A DNA stretch of 37,766 nucleotides from Ruminococcus flavefaciens FD-1 (GTDB lineage Bacteria > Bacillota > Clostridia > Oscillospirales > Ruminococcaceae): contig ACOK01000070.1 of assembly GCA_000174895.1 (NCBI GenBank), positions 1-37,766 of the forward strand, read 5' to 3'. Positions 32,919-37,766 of this stretch are shown piece by piece. Positions within the stretch are counted from its first letter, which is position 1; every line of letters begins with the position of its first letter. A program made the position numbers and the translations under genes. The notes beneath the pieces were generated by a model. The model did no database searches and was not told where the DNA came from. It saw only the letters and a program-made list of their open reading frames with translations.

Positions 32919-34214
32919 ATGAAAAATAAAAAAGCACTCTCCCTTGTGCTGTCGGCAGGAATGTTGTTTTCTGCGGCGGCATTTTCGCTTCCTGCGGCTG
33001 TTTATGCGGATGTTCAGCTTCAGGACAGCCCTCTCTCTTACGAAAACAACGGCTACGAAATAAAAATAACCGCCTGCGATACTTCCTACAGCGGCGAGGT
33101 GAAAGTTCCCTCGGAGATAGACGGACTTCCCGTTACTGTTATCGGCGAAGGAGCGTTCAAGAACTGCTTCCGTGTTAAAAAGCTGGAACTGCCCGAAACT
33201 CTTGTACGTGCGGAGCATGAAGCTTTTTTCAATATGATAGGACTTGATGAACTGACCATCCCGAAAAATGTCAGCACCCTCGGCAATTATGCGATCGGCG
33301 ATAATTCGGACTTTCCGTTGAAAGTTACCTTTGAGTCTGCGGATACGAACTTCTCCACTGCCTGCTTTGACTGTGTAAAGGAAAGCGGCAATGAAAAGCG
33401 CAAGGAACTGACACTGATCGGTACTGAGGATTCCTATGCGATAAAGTTCGCTAAGGGCTGGAAGATGAAGTACAAGGTAGTCGGCGAGGAAACTGCTTCA
33501 AACGGGAAGAAAGAAGTTACCGCTGACGGCATGGCTTATAATGTGTACTCCGACCACGCAGAGCTTATTTCAAGCGATAAGGATATCACAGGCAAGGTAG
33601 TCATTCCATCGGAAGTGGAAGGCGTCCCCGTCCGTAAAATAGGCGAAAACGCTTTCACGGGACGGCATATAGACGAAGTTATTATCCCTGTGAGCGTTCG
33701 TGAGATAGGTCAGGCGGCATTTGCTTCGACCGATCTTAAAAAAGCAGTCGTTCCTTATTCGGTCACAAAAATCGCTAAGGAAGCGTTTATCAGCGATCAG
33801 CTGGAATCGGTAGTTATACTGAACGAGCGCTGTGAGATAGCGGATGATGACTCCACTATCGCAAACAAGTATCCGCTCAGCGAGGGAAGATATGTCTATG
33901 GCGGAGTTATCACAGCTCCGGAAAATTCCACAGCTGAGACCTACGCAAAAGCCTGGGGCTATGAATTCAAAGAGCTGGGACTTGTGGAAGCTGATGATAT
34001 CCTCTACGGCGACGCAAACGCAAACGGAGAAGTCGATCTTTCCGATGCTGTTATGATAATGCAGTCTATTTCGAATCCTGCTAAATTCAAGCTGACAGAT
34101 GAGGGAGCGAAGGCGGCTGACGTAACAGGCGGCGGTGACGGCGTTACAAATAAGGACGCTCTTGCGATACAGCGTTTTATGCTGGGACTTGTGGATTCTC
34201 TTCCTGAAAAATAA
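32919..34214 (+). CDS. Dockerin-bearing BspA-type LRR protein 1
   Basis: Secreted cellulosome-associated protein of 431 aa. Signal peptide (1-30, ending near VYA); two LRR blocks with the IPSEV(E/D)G(V/L)PV..IGE.AF pattern (about 50-110 and 225-290); family end blocks (NSTAETYAKAWGYEF); dockerin at about 363-431 (YGDANANGEVDLSDAV; GGGDGVTNKDALAIQ). No enzyme domain, so it is probably a binding or structural part docked on a scaffoldin. The start follows GGTGAAAGAG, weak. No promoter is obvious in the 24 nt after the preceding terminator. It is paralogous to the next gene. Confidence 0.92.
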   Translation: MKNKKALSLVLSAGMLFSAAAFSLPAAVYADVQLQDSPLSYENNGYEIKITACDTSYSGEVKVPSEIDGLPVTVIGEGAFKNCFRVKKLELPETLVRAEHEAFFNMIGLDELTIPKNVSTLGNYAIGDNSDFPLKVTFESADTNFSTACFDCVKESGNEKRKELTLIGTEDSYAIKFAKGWKMKYKVVGEETASNGKKEVTADGMAYNVYSDHAELISSDKDITGKVVIPSEVEGVPVRKIGENAFTGRHIDEVIIPVSVREIGQAAFASTDLKKAVVPYSVTKIAKEAFISDQLESVVILNERCEIADDDSTIANKYPLSEGRYVYGGVITAPENSTAETYAKAWGYEFKELGLVEADDILYGDANANGEVDLSDAVMIMQSISNPAKFKLTDEGAKAADVTGGGDGVTNKDALAIQRFMLGLVDSLPEK

Positions 34215-34228
34215 TTTTATATTTTAAC

Positions 34229-34272
34229 TGCAACACTCAAGCCTCCTCGGATGTATGTGTATATGAAAGCGG
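34229..34272 (+). promoter_or_regulatory. Candidate ECF-sigma promoter of the second LRR-dockerin gene
   Basis: TGCAAC (34229-34234), 13 nt, CGG (34248-34250), then TATATGAAAGCGG (34260-34272). The same layout, TGTAAC...CGG...TATATGAAAGCGG, lies before the ECF sigma gene (35795-35836). The 13 nt at the right are identical. This suggests control of both by the same sigma factor; activity is inferred. Confidence 0.5.
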
Positions 34273-34324
34273 AAAACGATAGTTTTTCTCTTACACGCAA
34301 AAAACATAATGAGGAGGTATTCTT

Positions 34325-35698
34325 ATGAAAACTAAAAAAGCATTATCATTCATTCTTTCAGCCGGTATGTTTATCAGCGGAATGACCTGCGCAGTTCCGT
34401 CTGCTGTCAGTGCAGAAGAAGAACGGGAGGCATCTTACACTCAGCAGGATATGAGGCAGTTCATTCGGATAGGCCCCATGTTCTTCCGCTGTGACCTTGA
34501 ACACGCTGTACTTGTAAATTTTGACAAGACCTATGAGGGCGAGGTAGAGATACCTGCATATGTTCAGGGGGTACCTGTTACAGCACTGGGAGAGCGCTGT
34601 CTTGCATTTGCAGATGGTATAACAAAGCTCACTATTCCCGAAACAGTGAGAACTATCAGCGCCGCTGCATTGTGTGATCTTTATAATATAAAGGAACTCA
34701 TCATCCCTGCAAGCGTTGAAACCATATCAGGAAATGCAATGTACGGCATGAGCGGACTTGAAAAAGTCACTTTCCGCTGTCCTTATCCGTATATCATCGG
34801 AGAAAATATCAACTTCATGTGTCATTTGGGATGCGAAGGACCGCAAGTACCGAATGATATGAAAATATGCGGCTACAAGGGATCAGATGTCGAGAAAATA
34901 GCTAAAGAACTATTTTGTGATTTTTGCGATGAGACCACTGAGGAGGGAAGCGATGTCATTGCAGCTGACGGAACATGGAAAGATGGCTTCTGCTTTGAGA
35001 TCAACAGCGAAAAGAACGAAGCAAAGCTCATCGGCTGTGATATAGTGAAAGCAAATAAGAGCGGTGTGATCCCCTCTGAAGTTGAGGGCGTTCCTGTTAC
35101 GGAGATCGCTGAATACGCTCTTACAGGGGCGCATTTTCAGAAAATAGTCATCCCTGATACCGTCAGGTATATCGGCGACTGCGGACTTGGAAACTATATG
35201 TACGGCAATCCGGAGATAGTTATTCCCGAAAGTGTGGAATATGTGGGCAGAGACTTTATTGTCGCCGCATACTCAAGTATTGAGACAATAACGTTCATGT
35301 CGCCGGATACGAAGATAGACAGCTGTAATTTCCGTGTATTTGACTTTGATCCTACAGGCGGCACATATTTCCGTGGCCCGGATGCATTTGGCACAGAATG
35401 CACTATCAGAGGCTTTGAGGGCTCAGACGCTGAAAAGGTCGCAAAAGAGTACGGATTGAAGTTTGAAGCTCTGACTGAGGAAGTAAGAGTTTACGGCGAC
35501 GCAAATGTTGACGGCGATGTGAATATGGCGGATTCAGTGCTGATAATGCAGTCGGTTTCATCTCCCGACAGATTCAGCCTTACGGAGAATGGAAAGAAAA
35601 ATGCTGACGTAACAGGCGGCGGTGACGGTGTAACAAACAAAGATGCCCTTGCAATACAGAGTTATATGATCGGGCTTACAGTGTCACTTCCGGAATAA
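34325..35698 (+). CDS. Dockerin-bearing BspA-type LRR protein 2
   Basis: Secreted protein of 457 aa. Signal peptide (1-30); LRR blocks near 65-135 and 245-310; end blocks ICGYKGSDVEKIAKELF and IRGFEGSDAEKVAKEYG; dockerin at about 389-457 (VYGDANVDGDVNMADSV; GGGDGVTNKDALAIQ). Same plan as the upstream gene and clearly a tandem paralogue, but with diverged repeats. No catalytic domain is seen, so substrate adhesion or a scaffold role is inferred. GAGGAGG (34311-34317) lies 7 nt before the ATG. A possible ECF-sigma promoter precedes it, and a strong terminator follows. Confidence 0.92.
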   Translation: MKTKKALSFILSAGMFISGMTCAVPSAVSAEEEREASYTQQDMRQFIRIGPMFFRCDLEHAVLVNFDKTYEGEVEIPAYVQGVPVTALGERCLAFADGITKLTIPETVRTISAAALCDLYNIKELIIPASVETISGNAMYGMSGLEKVTFRCPYPYIIGENINFMCHLGCEGPQVPNDMKICGYKGSDVEKIAKELFCDFCDETTEEGSDVIAADGTWKDGFCFEINSEKNEAKLIGCDIVKANKSGVIPSEVEGVPVTEIAEYALTGAHFQKIVIPDTVRYIGDCGLGNYMYGNPEIVIPESVEYVGRDFIVAAYSSIETITFMSPDTKIDSCNFRVFDFDPTGGTYFRGPDAFGTECTIRGFEGSDAEKVAKEYGLKFEALTEEVRVYGDANVDGDVNMADSVLIMQSVSSPDRFSLTENGKKNADVTGGGDGVTNKDALAIQSYMIGLTVSLPE

Positions 35699-35724
35699 CA
35701 GGAACATAAGAGAGTGTAATAAAC

Positions 35725-35771
35725 ATCGGGGAAGCAGTTGAAAACAGGGCTGTTTCCCCGATTATTTTTTT
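35725..35771 (+). terminator. Terminator after the second LRR-dockerin gene
   Basis: ATCGGGGAA (35725-35733) pairs perfectly with TTCCCCGAT, with inner CAG/CTG pairing, followed by ATTATTTTTTT. Confidence 0.9.
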
Positions 35772-35794
35772 CTGAAAATTTTTTTGAAAATTTC

Positions 35795-35836
35795 TGTAAC
35801 GTTTTCATTTCAGCGGAGTCTTATATATGAAAGCGG
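35795..35836 (+). promoter_or_regulatory. ECF-type promoter of the sigma factor gene (autoregulatory)
   Basis: TGTAAC (35795-35800), 17 nt, then GTCT (35818-35821). TGTAAC and a GTC-type -10 are characteristic of ECF sigma promoters in Firmicutes, and ECF genes often drive themselves. The block ends in TATATGAAAGCGG (35824-35836), also found at 34260-34272. Confidence 0.65.
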
Positions 35837-35867
35837 TTGACCAGCTTAAAAGAAAGGCAGTGAAATA

Positions 35868-36356
35868 ATGGAGCAAATAGAGGAACTGTATAAGAATTAT
35901 TTTCATGATGTGTACCTCTTTGCACGTTCTCTTACAGCGGATGAATCTGCTGCGGAGGAGGTGACACAGGAGACATTCTTCAAAGCAATGAAAGCAATAG
36001 ATAAATTCAAAGGCGACTGCGACATACGAGTGTGGCTGTGTCAGATAGCGAAGAATCTTATATTCACAGGCAAGAAGAAGCAGAACAGATTCACAGGGGA
36101 GGAGATCCCCGAAACTGTTGCTGACAGCGGTGTTTCCATTGAGGAGGGACTTGAAGATAAACAGCAGTCTATGGCCATTTACCGCATACTGCACACTATG
36201 GGCGAACCTCACAAAGAGGTATTCTCACTGAGAGTCTTCAGTGAACTTTCCTTTCGTCAGATTGGTGAGATTTTCGGAAAGACCGAAAGCTGGGCGAGAG
36301 TGACATTCCATAGGGCAAAGCTTAAAATAATAGATGAACTGGAGGAACAGAAATGA
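35868..36356 (+). CDS. ECF-family RNA polymerase sigma factor
   Basis: Alternative sigma factor of 162 aa. Region 2 (about 10-70): LYKNYFHDVYLFARSLTADESAAEEVTQETFFKA for -10 recognition. Region 4 (about 105-158): EPHKEVFSLRVFSELSFRQIGEIFGKTESWARVTFHRAK, a helix-turn-helix for the -35. Regions 1 and 3 are absent, as expected for ECF. The stop overlaps the anti-sigma start (ATGA at 36353), so the pair is made in step. The signal is unknown; the context suggests envelope or cellulosome control. Confidence 0.94.
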   Translation: MEQIEELYKNYFHDVYLFARSLTADESAAEEVTQETFFKAMKAIDKFKGDCDIRVWLCQIAKNLIFTGKKKQNRFTGEEIPETVADSGVSIEEGLEDKQQSMAIYRILHTMGEPHKEVFSLRVFSELSFRQIGEIFGKTESWARVTFHRAKLKIIDELEEQK

Positions 36357-37003
36357 GTAAGAATTGTGAAATAGTAAAAGACCTGCTTCCGCTTTATGCA
36401 GATGATGTCTGCACAGAGGAAAGCAGAAAGCTTGTGGCTGAGCATATCGCACATTGCAGTGAGTGCAGGGCAGAGCTTGAAAAAATGGGAAAGCATATCA
36501 GCGTAAAAGCTGAGACAGATGTCAATGTCATGAAGCGTATCAGGAAGCGTATGCGCATAGAAAAAATAACGGTGGGACTTATTTCCCTTGCCGTTGTTCT
36601 GGGAATCGGAATATTTGCGTCGCTTTATATGGTAAACACTCTCGGACCTATGGACGTTTTGCAGATGTCAATAGGTGAGGATGTCAGAGCGGAAGTAGAC
36701 GAAAACGGCGATCTGACGCTGATACTGAAGGACTATGCCGCTACTGAGGATTACCTCATGCCAATAGTGAGCGATGAAAACGGCAAGTATATGGGTATTG
36801 ACAAGGACTTTGACGCATCAAAGAAAGAAGGCTTCGGAGTATCACTTATGCAAAGGAAGATCAACTCTTTTGCGGCCTTTGAGACTTATGACAGCATGGA
36901 CAGAAAGATAGATGTCTTCAATGTAGATGAGGTGGAAATAGACCGTTTCTTCCTTTATGATGAGAAGAACAACAAAGAATACACATTATGGGAGCGTGAT
37001 TGA
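36353..37003 (+). CDS. Zinc-finger anti-sigma factor, single membrane span
   Basis: Protein of 216 aa. The N-terminal zinc anti-sigma domain starts NCEIVKDLLPLYADDVC, with His31-x3-Cys35-x2-Cys38 as the ZAS motif. It would bind the sigma factor in the cytoplasm. A basic stretch (KRIRKRMR) precedes one membrane span (72-94), followed by an outside domain of about 120 aa rich in Asp, Glu and Lys with no known fold seen. That outer part probably senses the signal. It overlaps the sigma gene by 4 nt; the next gene begins 1 nt after its stop. Confidence 0.9.
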   Translation: MSKNCEIVKDLLPLYADDVCTEESRKLVAEHIAHCSECRAELEKMGKHISVKAETDVNVMKRIRKRMRIEKITVGLISLAVVLGIGIFASLYMVNTLGPMDVLQMSIGEDVRAEVDENGDLTLILKDYAATEDYLMPIVSDENGKYMGIDKDFDASKKEGFGVSLMQRKINSFAAFETYDSMDRKIDVFNVDEVEIDRFFLYDEKNNKEYTLWERD

Positions 37004-37004
37004 A

Positions 37005-37292
37005 ATGAATGAGAAAAAATTCAGTATACCGATTATAGTAATGTCCGTTATCGCACTGGCAGCAAGCTTTTTCTGCTTCTGCGTTGAGGGAGGCGTACTT
37101 GGAATTGCAACGATAATAGTAAGCATGAAAAAGCGTGATAAGTATTTTGTGAAGATACCGATAGCGCTGGCTGTGATCGCTGTTGCTTTTGCAATAGGAA
37201 TGCTTATGCTGTTTATTTCGCAGAGCCGCAAGGGAATGCCTGCATCAAGCTACTGGTTTTTACAGCTGCTTTACGGAAAAATGCCTGAATGA
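37005..37292 (+). CDS. Small membrane protein in the sigma/anti-sigma operon
   Basis: Protein of 95 aa with two or three membrane segments (about 7-36 and 48-69), a SMKKRDKY basic loop between them, and a polar tail. I do not recognise a family. The ATG at 37005 lies 1 nt after the anti-sigma stop, with GGGAG (36990-36994) upstream, so it belongs to the same transcript. It could be an accessory to the anti-sigma factor or a target gene. Confidence 0.72.
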   Translation: MNEKKFSIPIIVMSVIALAASFFCFCVEGGVLGIATIIVSMKKRDKYFVKIPIALAVIAVAFAIGMLMLFISQSRKGMPASSYWFLQLLYGKMPE

Positions 37293-37304
37293 CCTGTAAA
37301 ATGC

Positions 37305-37328
37305 AAGGACGGCTTAGTGCCGTCCTTT
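37305..37328 (+). terminator. Terminator of the ECF operon
   Basis: AAGGACGGC (37305-37313) pairs perfectly with GCCGTCCTT (37319-37327), loop TTAGT, followed by a short T-run. Confidence 0.8.
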
Positions 37329-37369
37329 CAGTTTGTCATAAAAGTCATTTTTGAGATCGGTTATATCAA

Positions 37370-37441
37370 GGGCGCTCGGAAAGCGCCCCTACAAATCGGC
37401 TATTTTACGTTGAATTATGTAGGGGCGAGTTCCGCTCGCCC
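37370..37441. repeat. Compact palindromic element (MITE/REP-like)
   Basis: Hairpin GGGCGCT/AGCGCCC (37370-37388), hairpin GGGCGAG/CTCGCCC (37423-37441), and an outer perfect 10-bp inverted repeat CGCCCCTACA (37384-37393) / TGTAGGGGCG (37418-37427) that would compete with both. GTAGGGGCGA...TCGCCC units resemble dispersed intergenic repeats in clostridial genomes. Only one copy is in this window. Confidence 0.6.
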
Positions 37442-37541
37442 GCATATTTTAGAAAAACATCAGCTTTTTTTGTTATGGTATGAGTGGGGGAGAGTTTTTA
37501 TTATGCATCAGGTATTTTATGTGATTGCAGCTGAAGTGTGG

Positions 37542-37620
37542 CCAAAGAGGAACACCTCTTGGAGAAGGGGGAGAGGGGAAAAGAAAACCCAAACAAAAGT
37601 CGGCATTCCCCTCTCCCCCT
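37542..37620. repeat. Inverted repeats in purine/pyrimidine-rich DNA
   Basis: AGGGGGAGAGGGGAA (37566-37580) is the exact reverse complement of 37606-37620, loop 25 nt. A smaller hairpin CCAAAGAGG/CCTCTTGG (37542-37562, one bulge) lies just before it. No terminator T-run follows. It may be part of a dispersed repeat. Confidence 0.55.
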
Positions 37621-37766
37621 CCTCCAGTCGGTTTTCCTCTCTGGACTCTCTTTTCCCTCAACCTCCACCTCCTCACCCTTTGCCTCCTTTTACTTTTTTC
37701 ATATGTCTTACATTGTCTGAATGCGGAACGGTAGTTTAGTAAGGGCGAACGCTCAAGCATTAAGCC

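Larger units (their letters stand above)
37296..37766. other. Gene-free, repeat-rich end of the window
   Basis: No convincing gene is present in these 471 nt. The segment holds the ECF operon terminator, a compact palindromic element at 37370-37441, a 15-bp inverted repeat at 37566-37620 and a strongly C/T-rich tract at about 37600-37700. The reading frames that span it are made of low-complexity residues and lack ribosome sites. Confidence 0.75.

Noticed and set aside
37473..37760. Overlapping open frames on both strands in the C/T-rich tract
   Set aside because: Low-complexity Pro/Ser/Lys/Arg/Gly content from the repeat, no start signal and no family similarity.

Overview
All recognisable genes in this 37.8 kb window lie on the + strand. 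The window looks like a chromosomal segment of a cellulolytic Ruminococcus (R. flavefaciens / R. albus / R. champanellensis group). The evidence is four secreted proteins ending in the ruminococcal type of dockerin (IMQSLSNP-like first helix, DALAIQ-like second helix, SLPE(K) end), Firmicutes gene order (infC-rpmI-rplT; plsX-rnc-smc-ftsY; nadD-yqeK-LCP-rsfS; aroQ-pepP-efp), a spoIIR gene, and strong AGGAGG ribosome sites with several TTG starts. The species is inferred; there is no 16S gene here.

Layout. (1) 1-5.8 kb, fibre degradation: a membrane-anchored BspA-type leucine-rich-repeat (LRR) protein, then a GH26 mannanase (CBM35-GH26-dockerin, broken by a +1 frameshift) and a GH9 cellulase (GH9-CBM3-dockerin). 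The two enzymes share one strong promoter, whose transcript would begin with a perfect 12-bp hairpin, and one terminator. (2) 5.8-8.8 kb: spoIIR, the infC-rpmI-rplT operon with a structured terminator-containing leader and an AUU start on infC, and a TrmH-type rRNA methyltransferase. (3) 8.8-22.4 kb, a housekeeping run: dprA, topA, trmFO, plsX, rnc, an Elp3-like radical SAM gene, smc, ftsY, an ITP/XTP pyrophosphatase and yhbY, many overlapping. FtsY is unusual: a long acidic repeat and a basic amphipathic tail sit after the GTPase domain rather than before it. (4) 22.4-29.1 kb: a flavoprotein, nadD fused to yqeK, a LytR-CpsA-Psr gene, rsfS, a small membrane protein and leuS. (5) 29.1-32.9 kb: rpsU (57 aa) with a structured leader, a YqeG-type HAD phosphatase, aroQ, an M24 aminopeptidase, efp and a CD1247-type zinc-ribbon protein. 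(6) 32.9-37.3 kb: two LRR-dockerin proteins, then an ECF sigma factor, its zinc-finger anti-sigma factor and a small membrane protein. The second LRR-dockerin gene and the sigma gene share a promoter-like block, suggesting that the sigma factor controls both itself and a cellulosomal surface protein. (7) 37.3-37.8 kb: no gene; hairpin-rich repeats.

Four reading-frame breaks occur (GH26, yqeK twice, LCP). All are single-base gains in or beside short homopolymers. That uniform pattern points to sequence error more than to biology, but each should be checked. No CRISPR, tRNA, rRNA, prophage or transposase was found.
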